From contig NZ_JADCKQ010000019.1 of NCBI RefSeq assembly GCF_016123485.1, positions 1 through 44,356 of the forward strand: DNA of 44,356 nt. Reading direction: 5' to 3'. The notes below the pieces were generated by a model that did not search any database, was not told the DNA's origin, and saw only the letters and a program-made list of their open reading frames with translations. Below, piece after piece: positions 31,901 to 39,061 of the stretch. A program made the translations under genes and the position numbers. How positions within the stretch are numbered: the first letter of the stretch is position 1; each line of letters opens with the position of its first letter. Source of the DNA: Halocynthiibacter styelae. Its GTDB lineage: Bacteria > Pseudomonadota > Alphaproteobacteria > Rhodobacterales > Rhodobacteraceae.

Positions 31901-32236
31901 ATGGCGGGCATGTGCAGACATACCGGCAAGCGCCTGACGGGCTGGGATCACATCCGGCAATCTCTGGATGTGATCTTTACAACCCGCGTCGGCACACGCC
32001 TTGAACGCCGCGCCTTTGGTTCTGTGGCTCCGGATCTGACAGACAAGCCTTCCGTGCCCGAAATCGTTCTGGATTACTACGTCGCGATTGCGGAAGCGAT
32101 TGATGCCTATGAACCCCGTGTAGAACTGAACGGCTTTGCCCTGGAACAAGCAGACGAAAATGGCGCGGTGCAGATCCGTGTGGAAGTCACAGAGGTGGCA
32201 ACCGGACAGCGCCAGAATATCGGATATGCAATATGA
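31901..32236 (+). CDS. Baseplate protein W (gp25-like), 111 aa
   Basis: The sequence TGKRLTGWDHIRQSLDVIFTTRVGTRLERRAFGS is the GPW/gp25 family core (T4 gp25, P2 W), which forms the inner baseplate wedge and nucleates sheath assembly. The EPRVEL strand near the end is the conserved EPR motif. It overlaps the J gene by four bases. Confidence 0.92.
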   Translation: MAGMCRHTGKRLTGWDHIRQSLDVIFTTRVGTRLERRAFGSVAPDLTDKPSVPEIVLDYYVAIAEAIDAYEPRVELNGFALEQADENGAVQIRVEVTEVATGQRQNIGYAI

Positions 32237-33129
32237 GTGACTTCACCCCCATTGACCTGCGGGACCGTGCCTTTCCCGAAACTGTCGCACAGCCGGACTT
32301 TGAGAGGCTGCTGGCGGATTACAAGCGTGATCTGGTGGCGCTTTACCCTGAGGTCACAGAAGTTGTGAACTCTGAGACAGATCCGCTGGTGATCATTCTG
32401 CAGATCGTTGCTTCAGAAGTCGTGCGCATGCGCGGGCTGATCAATGACGAAGCGCGGAAAAACACGCTGGCCCATGGGTTCGGATCCAGCCTGGATAACT
32501 TTGGCGATTTCTGGGGGCTGGCGCGTCATGTCCTGCAGGCTGCAGATCCGAATGCCCGCCCGCCGGTGCCAGAGGTTCTGGAAAGCGATGCAGATTTCCG
32601 CAAGCGGATCCAGCTTGCACCTGAAGGTCTGACTTCAGCCGGTTCTTCCGGGTCATATATCTATCATTCACTGAATGCCTCTTCAGAGGTAAAAGCTGCC
32701 TGGCCGTTTCGATCCGGACCGGGTGTCGTAACCGTTGCGATCCTCTCAAATGAGGGAGACGGTACAGCTTCACCTGCACTGCTCCAGCAGGTCACAGATT
32801 ACGTTGATGGTCGTCAGCCGCTCTGCGCCGATCATGTCTTTCAGTCCGCACAGATCATTCCCTATGAGGTTGAGGCGCGGATTACATTTCTGCCCGGTTA
32901 TGGAACGCAGGAGCTGATGGAAAAATGCCGCGTGTCCGTGGATGTTCATTGCGCGCAGCGCCATAACCTCGGGGTGGATATTACCCGTGCCGGACTGACC
33001 CACGCTTTGTTTCTGGATGGTGTCCAGAATGTTGAGCTGCTGTCGCCTGCAGCGGATGTTGTCTGCACTTCACAACAGGCAGCGATACGCACAGACACTC
33101 GCTTGACTGATGGGGGTGAACTTGTCTGA
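32233..33129 (+). CDS. Baseplate protein J, 298 aa
   Basis: The baseplate J family pattern is evident: FERLLADYKRDLVALYPEVT, the central LDNFGDFWGLARHV, RIQLAPEGLTSAGSSGSYIYHSL (about residues 120-142) and VTVAILSNEGDGTASPALL. P2 J forms the periphery of the baseplate wedge. It overlaps the tail protein I gene. Confidence 0.92.
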   Translation: MSDFTPIDLRDRAFPETVAQPDFERLLADYKRDLVALYPEVTEVVNSETDPLVIILQIVASEVVRMRGLINDEARKNTLAHGFGSSLDNFGDFWGLARHVLQAADPNARPPVPEVLESDADFRKRIQLAPEGLTSAGSSGSYIYHSLNASSEVKAAWPFRSGPGVVTVAILSNEGDGTASPALLQQVTDYVDGRQPLCADHVFQSAQIIPYEVEARITFLPGYGTQELMEKCRVSVDVHCAQRHNLGVDITRAGLTHALFLDGVQNVELLSPAADVVCTSQQAAIRTDTRLTDGGELV

Positions 33130-33718
33130 TATTTCCACACTTCCAGTCAATTCAACACGCCTTGAAAGATCACTTGAAACCCTGATCCGGAATGCGTTTC
33201 GCATTGATGTGCCGATCGGGGATCTCTGGAACCCTGATCGTTGTCCGGAACATGCGCTGAAGTTTCTTGCCTGGGCGATGTCGGTTGATTTCTGGGATGA
33301 TCAATGGCCGCTGCCGGTCAAGCGGCAAACGATCCGGCAATCCATCGCGGTGCATCGGGAAAAAGGGACGCTGAGTTCAATTAAACGCGCGCTGAATGCT
33401 GCGTCCTATGGTGATGTCAGTGTCATCGAGGCGAAAGCGCTTCCCCGTCTTGGTCGCACTCATGAGCTGGGGCGGTCCTGGAAGCTTGGTTTGCGTGGCG
33501 TGCATTGGGCTGACTACTGGGTTGAAGTATCCAGACCAATTGACCGGCGCGCAGCGGATCAACTGGTGCGCCTCCTTGCAACCGTGGCGCCGGTCTTCTG
33601 TCGCCTGCGCGCAATCACAGTCCGCAATATCCAATATGTGCTTGGCGCAAATGACTGGGCGCTTGGCACCAATATCCCATTGGGCGGAACATTCAGAACA
33701 GAGGTAAATTATGGTTGA
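33110..33718 (+). CDS. Phage tail protein I, 202 aa
   Basis: The sequence LPVNSTRLERSLETLIRNAFRI, PEHALKFLAWAMSVDFWDDQWPLPVKRQTI and HREKGTLSSIKRALNAASYG is the P2 gpI family. The protein joins the baseplate to the tail fibre. The start is uncertain: ATG 33110, or a later TTG at 33123 that follows GGGGGTGA and overlaps the J stop. Confidence 0.9.
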   Translation: MGVNLSDISTLPVNSTRLERSLETLIRNAFRIDVPIGDLWNPDRCPEHALKFLAWAMSVDFWDDQWPLPVKRQTIRQSIAVHREKGTLSSIKRALNAASYGDVSVIEAKALPRLGRTHELGRSWKLGLRGVHWADYWVEVSRPIDRRAADQLVRLLATVAPVFCRLRAITVRNIQYVLGANDWALGTNIPLGGTFRTEVNYG

Positions 33719-34466
33719 TGTAGCATCCCTGAGTTATCTGCCGGAAGCGGCAGGTTTTCCGGCACAGATCCCGCAGTTGGAAGATGGTTTCTGGCCGACC
33801 GGCGGGCCTGTAGATCCCGCAAATGACAGCGGCATTATGAACTGGCAGGCGCAGCTTCTTGCCTCTCGGACACGGTTCAACAAGACCGCAATTGAAGCTC
33901 TGCAAGTTGCGTTTGCCAATATCGATGTCGCAGCTCAGATCAATGCGGCGATTGCAGATCTGATTGATGGCGCGCCGGGGGCGCTGGACACGCTGAATGA
34001 GCTGGCCGCGGCAGTGCAGGCAAATGATGGCGAGATCGCAGCAGCCTTATCGCAGATTACCAATGCAATGGTTGGGGCAAATAACCTTTCGGAGGTTGTC
34101 AACCCGGCTCAGGCCCGGGTTAACATTGGTGCGGGTACGCCTCGTAGTATCATCACATCCGGGTTGCTGGCATATAATCCGAGCGGCACAGAATGGCTTC
34201 ATGGGCTTGGTTCCGTTCCTGCTGCCGGTTCATTTGGAATGCAGTTTATTTGGAAAGGCGGGAACACGTCCGGGTATTCTAACGGTGATGTTATCCTGAC
34301 TTCGCCAACTGCGGATGATGACAATAGCGGTTCCAGTTTTATCGTGAACGCACAGAAAATGCGTTTTGTTCAGCGAGGCGCGGGGAGCCTGACTAACCCG
34401 AACGCCGGGTTGACGTCGCTGAATTCCAATAACGTAGATATTCTCTTCTGGGCGGAGGTTCTGTGA
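33711..34466 (+). CDS. Tail fibre protein, 251 aa
   Basis: The N-terminal part (PAQIPQLEDGFWPTGGPVDP ... NWQAQLLASRTRFNKTAIEAL) is the baseplate-attachment region of short fibres. It is followed by the collar repeat QINAAIADLIDGAPGALDTLNELAAAV, common in phage fibres. The C-terminal 110 residues are Gly/Ser/Asn-rich and probably bind the receptor. It is much shorter than the P2 or Mu fibre, and the next gene probably encodes its partner. Confidence 0.85.
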   Translation: MVDVASLSYLPEAAGFPAQIPQLEDGFWPTGGPVDPANDSGIMNWQAQLLASRTRFNKTAIEALQVAFANIDVAAQINAAIADLIDGAPGALDTLNELAAAVQANDGEIAAALSQITNAMVGANNLSEVVNPAQARVNIGAGTPRSIITSGLLAYNPSGTEWLHGLGSVPAAGSFGMQFIWKGGNTSGYSNGDVILTSPTADDDNSGSSFIVNAQKMRFVQRGAGSLTNPNAGLTSLNSNNVDILFWAEVL

Positions 34467-35059
34467 TGGTTACCTATCTGTCTGAAAATGGCGCAATCTT
34501 TGTGTCAGGTGCTCCGAAGGATACTCTTACGACGCGTTTCGGGGTACTTCAGGAAATCCCTGCACGTCCGAGTTCCAACCATTCCTGGATTGATGGTGAG
34601 TGGATCGTTGTTTCTGATTATCCCCCGCATCAGGAACAACGCCAAATTGCTTTGGCGGAAATTGACCGCATGCATGCCAGATACCTTGAGGAATTTACTG
34701 GCAGTGCAACCGTGGCTGAACGTGACACCTGGAAGGTTAAGGAAGAAGCAGCCCGTGCGCTCGTTGCAGGCAATGCAACCGCCGGACAGGCGGCGATGCT
34801 CGTATCAGAGGCACAAGGCAGAGGGGTTACAGAACCAGAGCTGGCCGCCACCATCATTGGCAAGGCTGAAAGGTTCCTGTCGCTTGTAGGGATTGCGGGG
34901 GGCATTCGCGCCAAAGGTCGCTCCGCCATTCTTGTGGCGACAGATGAGGGCGTGCCACTGGACGAAGTCGAGGGCCGGGTGAAAGCCGTGTTCGCAATGC
35001 TGGCTCACGACGTGCAGGCAGGGATTGCCCAGTTAAACGCCTCAGGAGACGAAGCATGA
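34466..35059 (+). CDS. Tail-fibre accessory/assembly protein, 197 aa
   Basis: A short N-terminal beta region with SNHSWIDGEWIVVSDYPPHQ is followed by a long helical domain (LAEIDRMHARYLEEFTGSAT ... KEEAARALVAGNATAGQAAML). Fibre-assembly chaperones share this layout of a W-x-DG-x-W box plus helices, and the location right after the fibre supports it. The ATG at 34466 overlaps the fibre stop by one base. Confidence 0.65.
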   Translation: MVTYLSENGAIFVSGAPKDTLTTRFGVLQEIPARPSSNHSWIDGEWIVVSDYPPHQEQRQIALAEIDRMHARYLEEFTGSATVAERDTWKVKEEAARALVAGNATAGQAAMLVSEAQGRGVTEPELAATIIGKAERFLSLVGIAGGIRAKGRSAILVATDEGVPLDEVEGRVKAVFAMLAHDVQAGIAQLNASGDEA

Positions 35060-35448
35060 AGCGCCCGTCTTTCCATGATCTGACACCAGAGCAGCAGGCG
35101 CAGTTTGGCAATGGCGTCGGCCCGTGCTGGCTGCCAGATCCTCTGCGCCGCATGATCACAGAAACCGCGAGCTGGTTCTTTAAGGATGCAAGCTGGCGTC
35201 ACCATGATTTCGGCTATGCGGTGGGCGGCGATCAATGGGATCGCGCCCGCTGTGATTGGAAGTTCTTCATGGCGATGCTGCGCGATGCGCTGTCGCATCC
35301 AAAGTGGCGGATCATCCGCATTCCGTTGGCGCTCATGATTGCTCTGATGTTCTTCCTTGCTGTGCGCATCGGGGGGCAGCTTGGTTCTTTTGAATACCGG
35401 GCTGATTACGCCAGTCTTGAGGAAATCCTGGAGGATTATTCACCATGA
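35056..35448 (+). CDS. Phospholipase A2-like small protein with C-terminal membrane helix, 130 aa
   Basis: The middle reads ASWRHHDFGYAVGGDQWDRARCDWKFFMAML (about residues 46-76, shown as overlapping motifs). The HHDFGY box with a downstream CDxxF helix matches the active-site pair (His-Asp) and second helix of prokaryotic phospholipase A2. A transmembrane helix (IPLALMIALMFFLAVRI) follows. No signal peptide is visible. It could act in lysis, injection or on the fibre. The enzymatic role is inferred, and phage proteins with this fold are mostly uncharacterised. Confidence 0.5.
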   Translation: MKRPSFHDLTPEQQAQFGNGVGPCWLPDPLRRMITETASWFFKDASWRHHDFGYAVGGDQWDRARCDWKFFMAMLRDALSHPKWRIIRIPLALMIALMFFLAVRIGGQLGSFEYRADYASLEEILEDYSP

Positions 35449-35585
35449 GCCTTCTGTCGCGTATCCTGAAAAAGATTGCCCGGCGGTTGCTCAAAAAACA
35501 TAATCCAATTTCTGGGCTTCTTGAGGCCTATAATGCTCAGATTAGCTTTTTTGAAATAAGTTTCAGGTACTTTCGCTTCCAGTAA
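35445..35585 (+). CDS. Small basic protein at the edge of a cargo insertion, 46 aa
   Basis: MSLLSRILKKIARRLLKKHN is strongly amphipathic and cationic, then an aromatic tail ends FEISFRYFRFQ. The ATG overlaps the previous stop. Its last 49 bases run antisense to the end of the glycosyltransferase gene, so the C-terminus may be read-through created by insertion of that cargo gene. Function is unknown. Confidence 0.4.
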   Translation: MSLLSRILKKIARRLLKKHNPISGLLEAYNAQISFFEISFRYFRFQ

Positions 35586-36271
35586 GATCGATCAAGAAAC
35601 CGCTGGAGATTTCTATATCGAAGTTTTTTCATGTTTATACGGGATTTTTCAATTGCAGAATTGGCTTCTGTTGCTTCAGGTGGCTGAACAGGACATGGCT
35701 GCAGCACAAAACTGTTTATCAGAGACAAATCCAGCGGCCAGTCTGCAACATAGCTAACCGGTGTGCTTGCGGCGACCATGCGTGCTGCACCCGTTCGTGT
35801 GATATAGTAGGCAGCGGCACTATTCGGAAAAAGCGTAATACGCTGCGCTTTGTGCTTCGGTGATATTGGAGTAGTCCGTCGACGTGCATGTCCTCCTTTG
35901 TGATGAAGCAGTGTAATATCATGCCCTTTCAGGGGAAGGAGCGACAGGATGTCATTGAAGCTCTCCGTCAACACCGCATCGTCTTCCAGGATTAACGCGC
36001 CAGGTAAGTTTCGGTTCAGGACGTCCTGCTGCATGGCGCGGTGGGACAGGGCGCAGGCGAACTCCGCATCTGACATATTTCGTCCCATGCGCTTTTTGCT
36101 CTGCTCACGATCAATAAGGCTTTCGTACTTTTCTGGCAGGCCTTGTCGGCCATCAATTGCATCCCAAACACTATATTCTAGGCCCATCGATTCGAGTTGT
36201 AGAATAAGAGGTGCCCGGCGCTTTTCACTGTCTGTAAGAGACAGGATGTAAATATATGGTTGTTGTATCAT
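35537..36271 (-). CDS. Glycosyltransferase family 25 (LPS-type) cargo gene, 244 aa
   Basis: GT25 motifs are visible: IYILSLTDSEKRRAPLILQL at the N-terminus, EYSVWDAIDGRQG, then SDAEFACALSHRAM and the acidic metal-binding GALILEDDAVL, followed by AAYYITRTGAARM. GT25 enzymes add sugars to lipooligosaccharide or other glycans in the cytoplasm. It is on the reverse strand between the fibre region and the tail block, with visibly lower GC than its neighbours, so it is probably a lysogenic-conversion gene. The start at 36271 fits the family; in-frame ATGs upstream lack good ribosome-binding sites. Confidence 0.8.
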   Translation of the reverse strand: MIQQPYIYILSLTDSEKRRAPLILQLESMGLEYSVWDAIDGRQGLPEKYESLIDREQSKKRMGRNMSDAEFACALSHRAMQQDVLNRNLPGALILEDDAVLTESFNDILSLLPLKGHDITLLHHKGGHARRRTTPISPKHKAQRITLFPNSAAAYYITRTGAARMVAASTPVSYVADWPLDLSLINSFVLQPCPVQPPEATEANSAIEKSRINMKKLRYRNLQRFLDRSYWKRKYLKLISKKLI

Positions 36272-36593
36272 TTCTATATCCGTGGCCTCAAATTGCTGAC
36301 ATACCGTTTCAATCATACGTGTGCTCGATAAGACATAAAATTCTGAAGCCAAGGCATTTCTCAAGTCTGTTACTAGGTATTTGGGAGCGTGTTGTAACTG
36401 AGGTACTGTGGCGCAGAACATATCGTTTTCGCGAAACACCCGCCCTGAGAGCCGGGACAAAAAGACGAAAAGCCAGAGAGCGGGCAGCGCGTCGTAAAAA
36501 AGCTTTCCAGATCCATTAAGCGAAAGGCTTGCGCGGTGCACCCGCGTTTGCCTATATGAAGACACCCCGGACATTTCTGAATTTCTGGAATTA

Positions 36594-36608
36594 GGTAGCG
36601 GCGCTACC
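36594..36608. promoter_or_regulatory. Late-operon palindrome 3 (GGTAGCGGCGCTACC)
   Basis: Identical to the 26698 copy and followed, like the other two, by AG. It lies 68 bp before the sheath gene and is the probable activator site of the tail operon. Confidence 0.7.
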
Positions 36609-36638
36609 AGCGGGTTACACCTTTCCCCATGTCAAAAA

Positions 36639-36672
36639 CGCTCCAACAAAAGTTAAACCTTACGTTGGAGCG
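36639..36672 (+). promoter_or_regulatory. Perfect 9-bp hairpin covering the sheath ribosome-binding site
   Basis: CGCTCCAAC (36639-36647) and GTTGGAGCG (36664-36672) enclose a 16-nt loop. GGAG in the 3' arm is the Shine-Dalgarno for ATG 36677, six bases away, so translation of the sheath would need the hairpin to open. No T-run follows, so it is not a terminator. Confidence 0.65.
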
Positions 36673-36676
36673 CTGA

Positions 36677-37882
36677 ATGTCAGGCCTTGGTTATCTGCAC
36701 GGGATTGAAAGCCTTCTGAACATCAAGGGCGGTCGCCCGGTTCAGACCCTTCCATCCTCAATCGTTGCACGTGTCGGCACCGCGCCAGATGCTGACAACA
36801 ACAAATTCCCGCTGAATGAACCCATTGCTATGATTGGCGATGGTAGCCTGCTGGAAGATCTGGGCACCACCGGCACTCTGCCGGATGCCTATAGCCAGCA
36901 GTTCAAAGAACATGGTTCCACAACCTCTGTGATGATCCGCGTTGAAGAAGGCGCGGATTTTGACGCGACCCTGGCAAACATCATCGGCACTGCCGGTGCG
37001 CAGACTGGCATTCATGCCCTGCGCGCGGCCCAAAGCGAAACCGGTCTTGTGCCGCGTATCTTTGATGTGCCGGGCTTTACGTCTCAGCGCGTTGCAAATT
37101 CACGCAACCCGGTGGTGGCTGAGCTGATGGGTTTTGCGACCCGCAACCGTGGCTGGATCATCGCTGATGGTCCGAACACGACCAAAGAGGATGCTGTGCA
37201 ATATGCGCAGGACTGGGGTTCCCCGCGTGTCTTTGTGGTGGATCCCGGCGTGAAGATCCGTCTGAATGGTTTGGATGTTGTCCGCCCGGCCAGTCCTTCA
37301 GTCACCGGCCTGATGTGTCGCGTAGATCAGGAAAAAGGGTTTCATCATTCCATCTCAAATCATGAGCTGTTCGGAATTACCGGCACAGCCCGCCCGATTG
37401 AATTTCTGATGGGCGAACGGAACTGTGAAGCGAACTATCTGAATGAACATCGCGTAGCGACGATCATTCGTGATGGTGGATACAAGCTGTGGGGTAACGA
37501 AAGCACGTCCAGCGAACCTCTGACCAAGTTCCTTGCGGTGCAGCGTACTCAGGATCTGGTCATGGACAGCGTTGCTGCAGCCCATAAGTGGGCAATTGAC
37601 AAGCCGTTCTCTGTTCAGGCCATTCTGGATATTGCAGAGACCGTAAACGGATACCTGCGCCAGCTCAAAGCACGTGGCGTGACCCTTGGTGGCAAGGTCT
37701 GGATTGATCCGACACTGAACACAAAAGAGAGCTGGGTGAACGGTGATCTGTTCGTGTCTTATGACGCAGAGCCGCCAGCGCCAATGCAGCACATCATTTT
37801 CCAGTTTAACCGCAACACCGGGTATTACGCCGAACTGGCTGATGATGCCGTGGCGGAAGTTGCGCGCCTGTCCAACCAGTAA
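36677..37882 (+). CDS. Contractile tail sheath protein (P2 FI-like), 401 aa
   Basis: The sequence has the P2 FI layout: YLHGIESLLNIKGGRPVQTL at the start, SSIVARVGTAPDA, then ARIFDVPGFTSQ-type strand, WGSPRVFVVDPGV and the C-terminal domain NEHRVATIIRDGGYKLWGNEST ... RQLKARGVTLGGKVWIDPTLNT. Subunits form the sheath that contracts on infection, so the virion is a myovirus. Length is normal (P2 FI is about 396 aa). It opens the third late block. Confidence 0.95.
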   Translation: MSGLGYLHGIESLLNIKGGRPVQTLPSSIVARVGTAPDADNNKFPLNEPIAMIGDGSLLEDLGTTGTLPDAYSQQFKEHGSTTSVMIRVEEGADFDATLANIIGTAGAQTGIHALRAAQSETGLVPRIFDVPGFTSQRVANSRNPVVAELMGFATRNRGWIIADGPNTTKEDAVQYAQDWGSPRVFVVDPGVKIRLNGLDVVRPASPSVTGLMCRVDQEKGFHHSISNHELFGITGTARPIEFLMGERNCEANYLNEHRVATIIRDGGYKLWGNESTSSEPLTKFLAVQRTQDLVMDSVAAAHKWAIDKPFSVQAILDIAETVNGYLRQLKARGVTLGGKVWIDPTLNTKESWVNGDLFVSYDAEPPAPMQHIIFQFNRNTGYYAELADDAVAEVARLSNQ

Positions 37883-37903
37883 GCCTCAGCGGAGATAAAA
37901 TCT

Positions 37904-38407
37904 ATGACCCATATCCTGCGTAAATTTAACGCTCATGTTGATGGCTATTCCACCCATCTGGAGATTGAAAAGATCACACCGCCACTGGTGCGTGATCAGG
38001 TGGAAGCAATTAAAGCCGGTGGCCTGCTTGGCGAGCTGGATGTGCCTCTGGGGGTGCAGAAGCTGGAAGCGGGCCTGATGGTCAATTCCCGCAATAAGCT
38101 TTTGATGGGTAAGGCGGGCCTGACACCAGGCAAATCCACCCGTGTAACCTTCCGGGGCGTTTCCGTATCTGAAATCGACGGGTCGCAACAGGATGAAGTC
38201 CTGATCATTCAGGGTCGCCTGAATGTGGACAGCAATGACTGGCAGGCCCAGTCAAAAACAGACACCGATTATAAGATTGGTTCCATCACCTATTATAAGC
38301 ACCTGATTGACGGGCAGCTTGTCTATGAAATCGACCTGCTGAACATGATTGGTGTGGTTGATGGCGTAGACCAATGGGCCGATATCCGGGGCGGTCTGGG
38401 CCTCTGA
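37904..38407 (+). CDS. Major tail tube protein (P2 FII-like), 167 aa
   Basis: The protein begins LRKFNAHVDGYSTHLEIEKI and has a beta-barrel pattern with VTFRGVSVSEIDGSQQDEVL, then KIGSITYYKHLIDGQLVYEIDLLN near the C-terminus. This is the P2 FII family that polymerises into the inner tail tube inside the sheath. It follows the sheath gene as in P2. The initiator-tRNA-like gene begins seven bases after its stop. Confidence 0.94.
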   Translation: MTHILRKFNAHVDGYSTHLEIEKITPPLVRDQVEAIKAGGLLGELDVPLGVQKLEAGLMVNSRNKLLMGKAGLTPGKSTRVTFRGVSVSEIDGSQQDEVLIIQGRLNVDSNDWQAQSKTDTDYKIGSITYYKHLIDGQLVYEIDLLNMIGVVDGVDQWADIRGGLGL

Positions 38408-38414
38408 GTTTGAG

Positions 38415-38489
38415 CGCGGGGTAGAGCAGCAGTAGCTCGTCTGGCTCATAACCAGAAGGTCGGCGGTGCAAATCCGCCCCCCGCAACCA
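38415..38489 (+). tRNA. Initiator-tRNA(fMet)-like gene, anticodon CAT, 75 nt
   Basis: CGCGGGG and CCCCGCA form the acceptor with an unpaired C1-A72, the hallmark of bacterial initiator tRNA. Other elements are D stem GAGC/GCTC, anticodon stem TCTGG/CCAGA with loop CTCATAA, T stem GGCGG/CCGCC, discriminator A and encoded CCA. It departs from canonical tRNA in a 7-nt D loop lacking the GG pair, a T loop TGCAAAT in place of TTCAAAT, and loss of one of the three G-C pairs in the anticodon stem. It lies on the tail operon's coding strand between tube and E genes. Confidence 0.8.
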
Positions 38490-38531
38490 GTTTCACCGGG
38501 CCGGATGGCCCCATTTACATCTGGACGCACT

Positions 38532-38936
38532 ATGCAAGATCAACCGGAAACAACCACGACTGAAATCACACAGCCTGAACCACCAACACCGCCCGAAGTG
38601 CGGTTTGCAGACAATGGTAAGTCCCGCGAACGCGCGGTGCCACTTGACTGGCCGCTGCTGGTAGATGGCAAGGAAATGAGCAGTATCACTGTGCGCCGCC
38701 TGAATGGTTCTGAGATGATCGCGTTTCAGGAAGCCATGAAGGAGGAAGCGCAAAATGGCGACGGTTCAGATGGTGCAATGCTGGAACACTTCACAGGTGT
38801 TTCAGCCCATGTTCTGAACTGCCTGGATGCCGATGATCTTCTTGCGCTGAAAGACGCCGTGTTTGATTTTTTGCCCAAAACGATGCGCGCGGGCATAGAG
38901 CAGGAAATGGCGCGATCCCAATTGCCAGACAGTTAA
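38532..38936 (+). CDS. Tail assembly chaperone E (P2 gpE-like), 134 aa
   Basis: An acidic Pro/Thr-rich N-terminus is followed by the gpE core: FADNGKSRERAVPLDWPLLV, SSITVRRLNGSEMIAFQEA, then LNCLDADDLLALKDAVFDFL. This matches phage tail assembly proteins of the P2 E / gp41 type. The start at 38532 is preferred over an upstream frame that would run into the tRNA-like gene. A T TTT TTG site at 38867 lets some ribosomes shift to the E' frame. Confidence 0.85.
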   Translation: MQDQPETTTTEITQPEPPTPPEVRFADNGKSRERAVPLDWPLLVDGKEMSSITVRRLNGSEMIAFQEAMKEEAQNGDGSDGAMLEHFTGVSAHVLNCLDADDLLALKDAVFDFLPKTMRAGIEQEMARSQLPDS

Positions 38937-39061
38937 TTGGGGAACTTGCCTGGGGGTTTCACTGGGGCAAGGCAGAGCTTGAAACAGAGTATTGGGATGA
39001 GCTTTGCAAGTGGCACAGTGAGATGATCCGCGCAGCAAAAGCGATGGGGCCAAAACAATGA
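38532..39061 (+). CDS. Frameshift product E+E' (176 aa)
   Basis: After the slippery site the -1 frame is open from 38867 to TGA 39059-39061. It encodes a stretch ending ELAWGFHWGKAELETEYWDE and LCKWHSEMIRAAKAMGPKQ, the small W-rich gpE' domain. Frame 0 to codon 114 plus 62 codons of the -1 frame gives 176 aa. E and E+E' together act as tail-tube chaperones with the tape measure in P2. The stop overlaps the tape-measure ATG. Confidence 0.8.
38867..38873 (+). other. Slippery heptamer T TTT TTG (-1 programmed frameshift)
   Basis: In the E frame the bases read GA-T-TTT-TTG, exactly X-XXY-YYZ. It is the same heptamer used in the E gene of phage P2 and lies at the same place relative to the two frames. 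Confidence 0.85.

Larger units (their letters stand above)
36272..36676. other. AT-rich cargo flank and leader of the tail operon
   Basis: No convincing gene lies here. The first part (to about 36575) is an upstream in-frame extension of the glycosyltransferase frame and probably holds its promoter. The rest holds the third late palindrome and an SD-covering hairpin before the sheath gene. Confidence 0.45.

Noticed and set aside
36256-36519. 87-codon plus-strand frame upstream of the tail operon
   Set aside because: Overlaps the glycosyltransferase start and its upstream region; Arg-rich tail and no ribosome-binding site.
35445-36600. Invertible fibre cassette like Mu gin/G segment
   Set aside because: No serine invertase gene and no flanking inverted repeats were visible; the slot holds a glycosyltransferase instead.
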